From Xiphias gladius (lineage: Eukaryota > Chordata > Actinopteri > Istiophoriformes > Xiphiidae): a stretch of 64,000 nucleotides of DNA. The position numbers were made by a program, and so were the translations under genes. Within the stretch, counting starts at the first letter, position 1. Every line of letters starts with the position of its first letter. This document shows positions 26,501 to 34,800 of this stretch, in pieces. Location: positions 20,790,105 through 20,854,104 of the forward strand of contig NC_053404.1 of NCBI RefSeq assembly GCF_016859285.1, read 5' to 3'. The notes below the pieces were generated by a model. It was not told the DNA's origin, ran no database searches, and was given only the letters and a program-made list of their open reading frames with translations.

Positions 26501-27417
26501 TTGTTGGGAAGATTGATAAGGGTAAAAAATTAAATTAAACAATTTCAGCATAAGGCTGCAACATAAAATGTGAAAAACAGTGAAGGCGTCTGAAGACTTT
26601 CTGAATCCACTGTATTAAAGTCGTCAAACGTGTGTGTACAATATACAAACTACCAGTTTAATATTGTCAGTGAAAATTAGATACGTTTCCAATGCACTGA
26701 CTGTAACTGTACAGACACGTGAGTCGCAGATGTATTTACAATTACTAAGTGTAGGCTTAAATGGCTCATTAGCTCGTTAGCTGTCTGTCCGACTCGGCGA
26801 CAGATAAACTGCCGGAGCAGAAGATGACGGGCCGTTGTTCATCCACTCGCTGGAACCGTCCCACTGACCGATTCAAAAATAAAACGTAAAATCAAGTTCG
26901 TCGGCAGTCGGTAGCAAACCAGAGAGAAGGGCTCACAACTGGGAGGTAACTGGTTGGACTTACCAAACCAGCAGCAAGGGCCCTGGCCCCCGAGCTTCCT
27001 CCTCCCTGTCAGCTTGGGCCGGTGGTGCCATTCGGTCCCGAAGGTGCGTGTCGCCACAAATTTGGCGTAGGGGCTTTGTAACGTCTCTCCCGTCGATGTT
27101 CACGGAGCCTTCAAAAGAAAGCAGAAATGTTCTGTTTTATGCAACTGTTTGCAAACGCGCTGACAGGCTGACCAGGTATGCGGTTTTTCCAATGCTCCTC
27201 CAAGACCGCTGTGCAATGCTCTCGTGTTTTGTATGAAAAGGTGAGGCGGTCCTCTTTAGATGGCAAAAAACTGCTTTTGAACTCTACTCAGTTACAGGTT
27301 TGAAATTTAAATCCCTAATTTCCTTTGAAAAGCTTAAAGAATAAATTTTGTTTTTTTTGTTCCTGACAGAAACTGATGGAGGTTCCTCTCGGAGAAAAGG
27401 TGCCTCGCAACAAATAA
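3820..27417 (+). CDS. rnf31: E3 ubiquitin-protein ligase RNF31 (HOIP), catalytic LUBAC subunit
   Basis: RBR-type E3 that builds Met1-linked (linear) ubiquitin chains on NF-kB and cell-death regulators in the cytosol. Coding exons: 3820-4023, 5023-5169, 5400-5555, 5676-5732, 6466-6589, 7449-7610, 7769-7919, 8796-8947, 9313-9455, 10725-10973, 12001-12342, 15487-15672, 15841-16047, 17457-17630, 19053-19151, 19916-20005, 20173-20287, 21094-21206, 22028-22141, 22963-23011, 23430-23526, 25226-25391, 27370-27417. All have AG/GT borders and phases fit; the total is 3345 nt, 1114 aa (human 1072). Domain order: PUB (aa 1-169), two B-box-like fingers (236-330), three RanBP2-type NZF fingers (about 338-455), UBA region (about 510-690), RING1 (749-818), IBR (about 848-881), RING2 with catalytic Cys935, and the LDD up to PRNK-stop. 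The start is the first ATG after the acceptor and opens the PUB helix. No frameshift or missing zinc ligand was noticed. Confidence 0.95.
4319..4640 (-). mobile_element. Tc1/mariner transposase remnant in rnf31 intron 1
   Basis: On minus, frames contain [10 protein letters not shown], then [19 protein letters not shown] and, in a neighbouring frame, LLEWPSQSP. These match the Tc1 motif (DNDPKHTSK ... WPSQSPDLNPIENLW) around the last catalytic Asp and Glu. The frame is shifted, so the copy is dead. Confidence 0.75.
5733..7448 (+). other. rnf31 introns 4-5, no gene
   Basis: Apart from exon 5 (6466-6589), the stretch is A/T-rich, and no conserved frame or recognisable repeat was found. Confidence 0.5.
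7449..7919 (+). other. rnf31 tandem B-box-like zinc fingers (exons 6 and 7)
   Basis: Exon 6 encodes [15 protein letters not shown] followed by [15 protein letters not shown]. Exon 7 encodes [16 protein letters not shown] followed by [15 protein letters not shown]. Each has the Cys/His pattern CxxC-CxxC-CxxC-H-HP. The human protein as I recall it has one such unit (CFLCGSAPGTLHCPSC). The two fish units sit in adjacent exons and are clearly related, as after exon duplication. Confidence 0.85.
7720..7742 (+). repeat. (TG)n microsatellite
   Basis: TG run just upstream of the exon 7 acceptor, continuing into the poly-T tract used by that acceptor. Length variation here could affect exon 7 splicing. 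Confidence 0.8.
8470..8685 (+). repeat. Retroposon 3' tail with GAAT repeats
   Basis: Ends in GATTTAGTGAATGAATGAATAATG after CACCTATATGAATA, resembling the (GAAT)n-ending 3' tails of fish LINE or SINE elements. Lies in rnf31 intron 7. Confidence 0.35.
8796..10973 (+). other. rnf31 three RanBP2/NZF zinc fingers (exons 8-10)
   Basis: The fingers begin [25 protein letters not shown] and [15 protein letters not shown]. Each follows the W-x-C-xx-C ... C-xx-C pattern. In human HOIP the first NZF binds ubiquitin and NEMO. Exon 10 ends in [19 protein letters not shown], matching the human helix leading into the UBA region. Confidence 0.88.
9456..10724 (+). other. rnf31 intron 9, no functional gene
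   Basis: At 10265-10315 there is a minus-strand MITE end (ACATTTTATAGACTAAAC, TTAGTTGCGGCAC). At 10449-10533 a 28-codon frame [20 protein letters not shown] runs to a GTAAGTA-like donor; it has no supporting acceptor match to RNF31. The rest shows nothing recognisable. Confidence 0.45.
11170..11385 (+). mobile_element. MITE-like percomorph repeat, copy 2
   Basis: Carries TTGTTTGGTCCATTAAATAT, CAACCAGCAGTCCAAATACC and AACAGGGAAAAGCATCAGAT. Its right end meets copy 3 in opposite orientation. Confidence 0.75.
11386..11605 (-). mobile_element. MITE-like percomorph repeat, copy 3 (inverted)
   Basis: Reverse-orientation copy: TTCTCAAATGTGAGAAGTTG, TTTTCTGACATTTTATAGAC. With copy 2 it forms a large inverted repeat whose centre is a perfect 15-bp palindrome arm pair (11381-11395 and 11398-11412) with a 2-base loop. 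Confidence 0.75.
11735..11895 (+). mobile_element. MITE-like percomorph repeat, copy 4 (partial)
   Basis: Contains TTATTTTCATCATCAATTAA, ATGTCAGAAAATAGTG, and TTGTCCGACCAACAGTCC, all family signatures. Confidence 0.75.
13040..13280 (+). mobile_element. MITE-like percomorph repeat, copy 5 (degenerate)
   Basis: Decayed internal signature (GTGTCAGAAAATAATAAC, CAACAACAGTCAAAAACC, AGAGCAGCAATTCC). Confidence 0.6.
13284..13545 (+). mobile_element. MITE-like percomorph repeat, copy 6 with intact left end
   Basis: Begins AGGGCTGCAGCTAACGGTTA, the typical terminal sequence, and continues with TTGTCCGTCCAACAGTCC and CTCACATTTGAGAAGCTGG. It directly follows copy 5. Confidence 0.8.
13546..15084 (+). 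other. rnf31 intron 11, unassigned interior
   Basis: No exon of rnf31 and no gene recognised. A short block at 14400-14790 is GC-richer with moderate open frames but no family match. A/T-rich text with poly-T runs (14641-14656, 15069-15088) makes up the rest. Confidence 0.45.
15088..15290 (+). mobile_element. MITE-like percomorph repeat, copy 7 (partial)
   Basis: TTGTCCGACCAAAACCCAAA, ATATAAAACAGAAAAGCACC and TTAGAAGCTGGAGCC are family signatures. It lies in rnf31 intron 11, about 200 bases before exon 12. Confidence 0.7.
16048..17456 (+). other. rnf31 intron 13, no gene
   Basis: A/T-rich, no repeat family recognised with confidence. Confidence 0.5.
17631..19052 (+). other. rnf31 intron 14 with GATA/TAGA microsatellite
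   Basis: A compound AT/GATA/GA repeat occupies 17735-17793. A G9 run sits at 18010-18018. At 18450-18490 the text ATTTAATAGATGGTTTATAA followed by CACACTATAATG resembles a second copy near 60350, so both may be pieces of one dispersed repeat. Confidence 0.5.
19152..19915 (+). other. rnf31 intron 15, no gene
   Basis: No feature seen apart from a poly-A run (19170-19182) and a poly-T run (19631-19643). Confidence 0.5.
20632..20915 (+). mobile_element. MITE-like percomorph repeat, copy 8
   Basis: Left end TTAGGGCTGTAACTAATGAC, then TTGCCGACCAACATACCAGG, and TTTCTTGAAAAATTACC near the right end. Lies in rnf31 intron 17. Confidence 0.75.
21207..22027 (+). other. rnf31 intron 18, no gene
   Basis: A segment at 21530-21660 (GTGCTTCAGAGAGCAATGAA and following A-rich text) looks like a retroposon tail but cannot be assigned. 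Confidence 0.4.
22170..22530 (+). mobile_element. MITE-like percomorph repeat, copy 9, interrupted
   Basis: ATGCCAGAAAACAGTGAAAA, TCCCCAGAGCCCATGG and TTGCTTGTTTTATCTGAAC mark the left part. After an unrelated A-rich insert (about 22340-22450), the right part resumes near 22480 (ATTTGGAATTTTTGCTGG). Confidence 0.6.
23757..25090. repeat. Inverted repeat pair around rnf31 intron 21 interior
   Basis: The text at 23766-23850 (minus) and 25000-25081 (plus) is the same element: both read GGTGAACA ... GCAGCTAAAGAGCCAGAGG ... CCCTCAGGAGCTGGCGGAG. The copies face each other across about 1.15 kb. I recall this sequence as a common interspersed repeat in perch-like fish, usually carrying a short frame SLRSWRRPK. 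No gene lies between them. Confidence 0.65.
25663..26614. mobile_element. Palindromic (foldback) Tc1-like element in rnf31 intron 22
   Basis: Termini TACAGTTCATTTGGAAAG and its near-complement ending CCACTGTA are flanked by TA. The left arm (25663-25955) is the reverse complement of part of the right arm (26154-26614). The left arm encodes a decayed Tc1 helix-turn-helix ([24 protein letters not shown]) and the right arm the same on minus. The right arm also carries the standard element tail (GTCTGAATACTTGCGTC, AATAAATTTGC). A small perfect hairpin (26065-26077 with 26084-26096) sits between the arms. Confidence 0.8.
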
Positions 27418-27710
27418 AGATCCCTGAACACCACATCACTGTCCTCACCGGGAGGGAAAAAAAATAAAAAAAATAAAAAACTGAAATCTGAAAATCTGTC
27501 TGGAAGACCTCCACAAAATTATTTCACCAATGAGGCTGATCCAATCATCTGGGGAGTCATTTTCGTCTCCGGCCAACGACCACACTTCTGACTCAAGTGT
27601 GTGTCAAACAACAGGACAGAATGAATTTGTGAGGCAGCTGTGTCTGATTTGTGTCGTCGTGTCTGTCTGTGTTTCTGCACTGAAATTTAATCTTGTCTTT
27701 CCCCGTCGTT

Positions 27711-27735
27711 CTTAAATAAACTGATTTCGAAGAAG
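27711..27735 (+). terminator. Candidate rnf31 polyadenylation signal
   Basis: AATAAA at 27715-27720, about 300 bases after the rnf31 stop codon. A second cluster of AATAAATAAATAATA lies at 28066-28082. Confidence 0.5.
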
Positions 27736-28630
27736 AGGAACTTTTGGAACGGGTTCACATTGAAGCAGTTCGTTGGGATTTTCTGCTTCGTTTAGCTCAG
27801 AGTCTTACAAATGTCGGAACTTTATCTCATGTTGTCTGTCGTCAAGTCAAAGAGATGTACGATGTAAACTTTCAAAAAAAAGGTGAAAGGAATGTATTGG
27901 AGATACGTAAGAATCTGACGATTTATCTTCTGCACTCGATGTATGTTAAAATTTGTCAGAGCAATGTAGCAATATGAGTAAAGGAAACTTAAACACATTA
28001 TTCACATTCTTCGCTGTCTCAAGGGTTGAAGTTCTTTATGTATGATGGACGGATGAATCAAATTCAATAAATAAATAATAATAATGATTATTTTTGAAAT
28101 GTGGCTTTGTTGATGATGTTCTTGTGGACCAAAACTATCCTTTGAATCGATCGCGCCATAGCTTGTCCGGCACGCCGCCTAATTTTACATCCAGTCGAGA
28201 GGGGCTTTTGTTCTTCTACACATCTTGGTGCACACTCTTTAGTGCAAGGAGTAGTGGTGGGAAAGTAACTACAACTACTTCGTTACTTGGACTCGAATAT
28301 TTCCTTTTTCTGCTACTTTCTACTCTCGCTCCACTAACGTTGATCCGGCAGCCATAGTTACCAGTTACTTTTAGGTACAAGACCGTATATAAAAAAAAAA
28401 ACAGTGGCACGGGTCGTTCTGCTGCATAATTATTACTCCTACTTTGATACTTTTGAACTTGAATGAAATGAATGTTATTCATCAGGATACCTCAGATCTT
28501 TCAGTCACGGTGAAACGCTTGAGAGTAACACCTCTATAGATGTTTCTTTTTTGGAGTAAAAAGGACCATATGAGGAGGGCAATATTCTACCTTCACTGCC
28601 CTCCGTTTATCTGACACTTTTAAACTTAAG
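27736..28630. other. rnf31-irf9 intergenic spacer
   Basis: No gene. A segment at 28245-28390 (AGTGGTGGGAAAGTAACTAC ... CTACTTTC) resembles a common fish interspersed repeat, but I cannot name it. Confidence 0.4.
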
Positions 28631-28634
28631 AATA

Positions 28635-28855
28635 TTCTTACTAGAAACACACAAAGAGGCTCAGCAGCCGTCCAAACGCTGCCCACCCCCTCGCTGTCGC
28701 CCCCTGGCGGCCGACTCGCACACCGTTTCCCGAAAGCCACGTGACTTCTAGGAAAGGGAGCGCCTGCTGAAGAGGCAGCGGAGCCCCGAACCGCGGAGGC
28801 AGAGAGCAGACGCACTCACAGTCTGCACGGCCGCCGCGGAGGAAACACAACCGAG
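28635..28855 (+). promoter_or_regulatory. irf9 promoter region and noncoding first exon
   Basis: A CpG-rich block ends in a donor (CCGAG then GTAAAC at 28856). It contains a canonical E-box CACGTG (28738-28743), a TTTCCCGAAA element (28726-28735) that resembles E2F or a tight STAT-like palindrome without matching either fully, and a CTCF-like GGCCGCCAGGGGGC on minus (28699-28712). The irf9 start codon is 4 bases after its acceptor, so a noncoding first exon is required and this is the best candidate. Confidence 0.5.
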
Positions 28856-29318
28856 GTAAACGAAACTTAAATCCACTTCCTTTATTTAGAGTCTCGGCGT
28901 CTATAAATGATTATACTTATTAATACCGCTGAAACGGGCAGCGAGCAGACGCTGCACCCCCCCCCCCGAGTTTTTGCTCTCAAACCAGACTCCGTTTGAA
29001 AAATAGCTCATTTCAGAAACGGTGTATCAATTTATTTTGGTGGGAGTTCTGTTTGTCAAATGCCGCCCGTGTTGAGCCGAGGCCGGACGCCGGAGCCGCT
29101 AATTGCATTAAAACGAGTCGCTGTTAAAACCTTGTCACTGACTTTTTTCCCCCGACCGTTACTATTGTCGGTCGTTCGGAATACTTGTTATGAAGACAGT
29201 GCTATTAAAAGTGCCACGGTGAGGACAAGTTGCGACCTGTGTGTGATGGTGCTGTTTTGCTTTGTTCAGCGTTATTGTTATTGTTGTTGTTCTTTGCTTT
29301 TGCTTGTTTTAAAGAGCC

Positions 29319-31798
29319 ATGGCAGCAGCGAGAATGCGCTCCACTCGGAGACTGCGCTCCTGGATCGTCGAGCAGGTGTGTGCGTGTGGTTTGTGTTTTT
29401 AATGTGTGTGCGGCAGAGGCAGTGGGACACGGGGAGGGCTGGGGTGGGACGGGGACAGAGCCGGATGAAGGGCTCCGCTCAGATTAAACAAACATTGTAG
29501 CCGCAGGCACTTCGATTTGACCGTGAACAACAGGCCGGTAACAAACAGGCGGAAGCAGCGGATCCAACAACTTTTTCGATTATCGCTTAATTGTTTACCA
29601 ACTGTTTTTCAACGTTTCAAATCTTGAGTATCTGCAGCTTTTCTTTTTCTTTTGTGGGGACATGTCCATGGACATAAGGAAATTATGTTACTAGTAATTT
29701 ACCACTTGTTCCTGACATTTGTAGACCAAACGACCTACCGACCAACAACACAATCAGCCGATTAATCGGTAATGAAGGTAAACATTAGGTGTAGCCCTAC
29801 AGCACAGTATCGGCCGAAACGGCCTGTCTTGCCTCACTGTCGAGACCGTGTCAGCCTTCCTAACCGAAGTGCGTTTGTTTTTAACCAGAATCCAACATGC
29901 AGGGGTTAAATGGGGGCTCATGGGTCATTTCTGCCCCGTGGACCGACAACAGGTTAATTCAGCCCCCCCCCCCCCCGAGAGAGGAGGATCCCGTGTGCCA
30001 CCAGAAACGTGCCGACCTACCCCAAGCCAGCTTAAAATAAAAAAAAAAACATTCAAAACTATAACTAAAGCAGCTCTACGATAACTGGTGAAAAATAAGA
30101 GGAGTTGAAATGCTGCACTCTGAAATTTATAAAGAGCCGGACCCGGACTCTTGGTAGAACTCAAGTCCGGGTTTTTCATTCTCCCTGCATTTATTACACC
30201 ATAAATTTGTATCAACTTCTTAGTTAACGCGTTACGATAAAATTGTAGCCAAATCGCGTTCCAACAAAGTATAGATTAGAAATACTGCGGGACGCCTTTG
30301 AAAACGAGAGGCTGCAACTCGTGGGGTTTTATCCTCCTGTGACTAAATTTGAACATATAAGTCACATTTCGTTGGACTGAGAGATACCCGTAGGGCTGCA
30401 TGTTCTGATCAGTCTCTGCATAAGTTGATCGATCTAAAATATGTCAAATAATATTTAAAAAAAAAAAACCCAGTCCAAGGCGATGTGTCTTCAAATGTCC
30501 CGTTTTGTTTGACCAACAGTCCGAAACCCCGAAAATATTTAACCTACGATGATTTTAAAACAGAGAAAAGCAGCGAGTCCTCACACCTGAGAAACTGGAG
30601 CCACCAAAACTTCGGCGTTTTTGCTCGTTAGTGATTAATTTGCCGTTGACCCATCCGGAACCACAACTATCATTTAATCTGACGATTATTTTCTCGTTTA
30701 ACCAATAATTGCTTTGTCCGTAACATGTCAGAAAATACCTGTTATAATTACTGTCACGTATGACATAGAGAAGCAAATATTTGGCATTTTTGCCTAAAGT
30801 AAAATGACTAAAGCGTTTATTTGATTATCAAAACGGTTGCCGATTATTTTTCTGTTGAGCGATTAATCGACTAATCGTCGCAGGTCTAAATCTGAATCTA
30901 CAAAAAAAATTTTACAGCCAGTTATTTTCAGTCAAGAGACCTGATACTTAGTGATAAATTATGTTGTATTTGCATCTTTGCTGCCTTGTCACTGACTGAC
31001 GGTTTAATTTTAGCGTGAAATATAAATCTAAATGTAGATTAAATGTCACCCCCCCCCCAAGAAAAAACTTTGCAGAAGACGAGGTAAAGCTTAAGTTTTT
31101 CAGCCCCGAGTAGTATCCGCGGGTCTTCCTCACAGGCTGCCAATGAAAAGAGTATGGGTAGCCTGAGAGGTGAAACCCAGGGCGTAAAACACCTGGGCCA
31201 GCCAGATGAGCACATCTGCGCGCTTATCAACTCAGAGCTTCTCCCCTGTGGATTATGGTGGATAGCAGCGAGAGACATTGCCCCGAGACACTTTGGTGAG
31301 GAAATCGAACTCATCCCTTGTGTGTTTTTTGCATTTGACCGTTGCAGGTCAGCAGTGGAAAATATCCCGGGCTGGTGTGGGATGACGAGGCCAAAACCAT
31401 GTTCCGCATCCCGTGGAAGCATGCGGGGAAACAGGATTTCCGCAAAGACGAGGACGCTGCCATCTTCAAGGTCAAGACGCCTTTCTTGGCTCAAAACAAG
31501 ACCACGTAATCCTTAATACTCTACACATCTAAATGATTTAGAGCCTCCCACATTAAAGAGCAGTTGTCCTTACACGAAACATCCACGTCTTCTGCAGGCG
31601 TGGGCAGAGTTCAAAGGAAAGCTGACGGATGGGGGGCAGGACAGCCCGGCCTCCTGGAAGACCCGGCTGCGCTGTGCCCTCAACAAAAGTCCAGAGTTCA
31701 AGGAGGTGATGGAACGAGCCCAGCTGGACATCTCCGAGCCGTACAAGGTCTACCGCCTGGTCCCCTTCAGCGAGCAGGGTGAGAGCGACTCGTCTACT

Positions 31799-31840
<42 letters not shown>

Positions 31841-34800
31841 TCTGCTTAGACTTAAAGTTGTCCCGACTTTCTGCCAGGCAGGGATGGAAACTACGCTTTC
31901 CAACTTTTCCTGGGAGAGGGATTGGAAGGACAGGCAGGCAAGAGCGCCGGCCCATTTGGCCTGTAGCGAGTTGCATTAATAATCAACCCGTGTCAATCTA
32001 CGTGTTTAGGACACGGTTTGCAGCTGCAAAAACACTTGAGTTTTCGAAGCCACGCTGCTCCCCCGCAACAAAGTTAGAAAGTAGGCAACGCCGTCCGTTT
32101 TTCAGCCAGATGGAAAATATTGCACTGTGTTTACAGGACGACAGAAAGGTCCCACGTCAAGGACTTTAAAGCTGCGGAACTGCGTTTATTTATGCAGTTT
32201 TTCACGTATTAGAGGTCTGCATGGACGTGAAACTCATATCCAAACTCAGCTTTTATCCGCAGAGCAGCTTGTGCTGCCAAATGTTAGGCACAACCCGACA
32301 ATATAATTCAGTCATTTCTTCTTCAAGCAAGGGAGAAATATTTTTAGCTCGTAGACAACTGCAGGATTTTTCCCATAAATTCAGAATATCTAATATGGAA
32401 CTTTCACAGTGTAGGTTAGGCCTAAACAGAACAACATGGCGGCCCACCAGCAAAAATCAAAAAAAAAAAAAAAAAAAAAACACACACACACGTAGCTACT
32501 GTTAGCCAGTGAGCCAGTTCTCGCTCTTTTTAAAGTGTTGATAATTGTTATGTAATTTATTCATTCCCTGGGTTCGGCTTCTCAAGTGAGAGGATTTTGT
32601 CTCATATTGTTTTACACTGAATATTTGATGGTCGGGCAGGAAACCTGCAGACGTGGCCTCGAGTCTGAGATGTTATTTTTTCACCACTTCAGAGACGAAA
32701 CAGTTAAATTGATACTAGCTGCACATTTGTGCTAAAACAGCTGGTTGATTAATGGAGTTGTCCATTGAGGGAAAAGTAACTGCCAACTAATTTGACCATG
32801 GAAGAATCGTTTATGACATTTGAAACATTCTCTGCTTTCAGCTTCTCAAGTGGCAGGATTCGCTGCTTTTCTCCGTTTTAATTCACCGTAAACCGAAAAC
32901 TCTTTCGGCTTTTGGGCGCTTGGTCAGACTAAACAAGACGTCCGAAGACGTCACCTTCGGCTCTGAGAAACTGCGACGGGCATTTCTTTGACGGCTTTCT
33001 GGGATTTTATAGACGGATTAACCAGTAATAGAAATAACTGCTGGTTACGGTCCTACAGCATGTGACACGTTGGCGTCTCAGGAGGTATCTGCCTCACCTG
33101 TCAGTCGACATCAAGCTCGACCTCGCCTCTTCGCACTAGTGTCCAGATGAACACGGCGGGCGTTCTCAAGAGATTCTCTCCCAGCCCAACAACAGACCTA
33201 CGTGTAAAGACAAGATGGAAGGTCAGAAAACAAAGTCAGAACGTAGAAAAAGTCCTCGTCGATGAAACGTATTTCTACGTGATAAAAATGGAAATAACCA
33301 AACCAAAACTGAAACCGGAGGGAGAAATCAAAAGCTTCTAGCTACATACAGATACTAAACTTTGTTGTCAGTACAGTCATTAAGGGCGGAGGAGTGTTGT
33401 TAACACGCATTGCACAGTGTTGACCCAGCAACCCACAGTGTTTACACTGTTGTTTCACAGTGTGTTTTTCTACACAGCTGTGCCAAATATACTTGACTCG
33501 TAATATTTATTTGCTGTAGATATTATTAGAAGAGCTGCGACTAACGATCATTTTCAGTGCCCATTGATCTGTCGATTATCCTTTTTCCATTAATCCATGA
33601 GTTGCTTGGTTGGGGGAAAAAAAAAAAAAAACTTCAGAAGATAGTGAAAAATGAAGTCATGATGTCTTCAGTCGGAGCTGGAACCATCAAATGTTTGGCA
33701 GTTTTTCTTAAATAGGACATAACTGATCAATGGACTATCAGAAATAGCTGCCGATCATTTTTCTTTCAATCAACGTATCAATTCAATGGCCGATAGTTAC
33801 AGCTGTAGACGTTTAGAGTTTTATCCTACTCAGTGTCTTGCAGGTCGATGGCCAAAATACCGCAGGTCCATCCCTGGTTATACAACTACCGATCGGCATC
33901 TCGCTGCTTGAAATAGAACTGGGAAACCAGTATTTCTAGTGGGATTATACTTTCGTTCCTTTGTGTTTGTGACGACTGATGATTCTGGCAGAGAGTCGGC
34001 GGCGTGGTTACATACCGAATCGGCGGGCGGAGCACCACAGACGTACCAAAGTGTTTTGATAACAGGGAGCTGTTAAATGCCAAATGTGCACGAAACCGCC
34101 CTGCTCAGAAGTTTCCCTCCTGCAGTGCGTTTAAAAAAAAATGATTCAGCTGGTGGTAAAAGGGCCTGATAAGCCCTAGTGGTGTAGTTTCTTGTCCCAC
34201 GTGAAAAGCTCTGTGTGCATTGCATCATACGAACCTCTTCACAGAAGTCTAAAAAAGCTGAGTAATAAAATGTGGTGGTTTTTTTATTGACAGTTTGCCC
34301 CATCTCTTCGACACGTCTTAAGAAAACAGCTCTCCACCTTTTTAGGTCTAAAACACTCCTCTCCTTTGCTTTAGCTGCCATGTTTTTCTTGAACGCCTCC
34401 ATTTAATAACCTCCCTGTGGTGCCATGAGCGCAGCAAGCGTGTTGCGGCTTCGACCCCTGACCTGCTGGTCGCTTGTGTTTTTAGAGATTTTGGTTCCTA
34501 GTTTCTGTTGTTTGGCTCATTTTCAGTCACAAACATCGTCCAAATGTCTAAAATGCCTGCATGCCCGTATACCTGCAGTGTCACCTGACTCTGTGGACAG
34601 GTATTCACAAGCCTTGCTGCTTGAATACTTGAATTTTTTCTACTGCACTTTTCTTTTTTTTTAATGTACTGTATAAGGCTTTCGATTACTCCACTGAATC
34701 GGCTACTTTTTGTCCATTATTTTTATTTTATTATACTGATACTGGTTTTATTTTCCTCCTAATTTTGCTTTTAAATTCTGTTTTAATGTGTGCCCAGGAT

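Larger units (their letters stand above)
21094..27417 (+). other. rnf31 RING2 and linear-chain determining domain (exons 18-23)
   Basis: RING2 reads CPHC then [11 protein letters not shown]. The Cys at codon 935 (bases 21138-21140) corresponds to human catalytic Cys885, and His937 to His887. The LDD includes [14 protein letters not shown] and [12 protein letters not shown], nearly identical to human, and ends in [16 protein letters not shown]. Activity and linear-chain specificity look intact. Confidence 0.9.
29319..31778 (+). other. irf9 DNA-binding domain exons (1-3)
   Basis: Three exons give a complete winged-helix IRF domain (aa 1-120). The recognition helix segment WKTRLRCALNKSPEFKEV is conserved almost without change. 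Confidence 0.9.

Noticed and set aside
31039-31516. Frames of 120-151 codons on both strands around irf9 coding exon 2
   Set aside because: Shadows of intron plus the exon 31348-31470; the real frame is fixed by the IRF domain.
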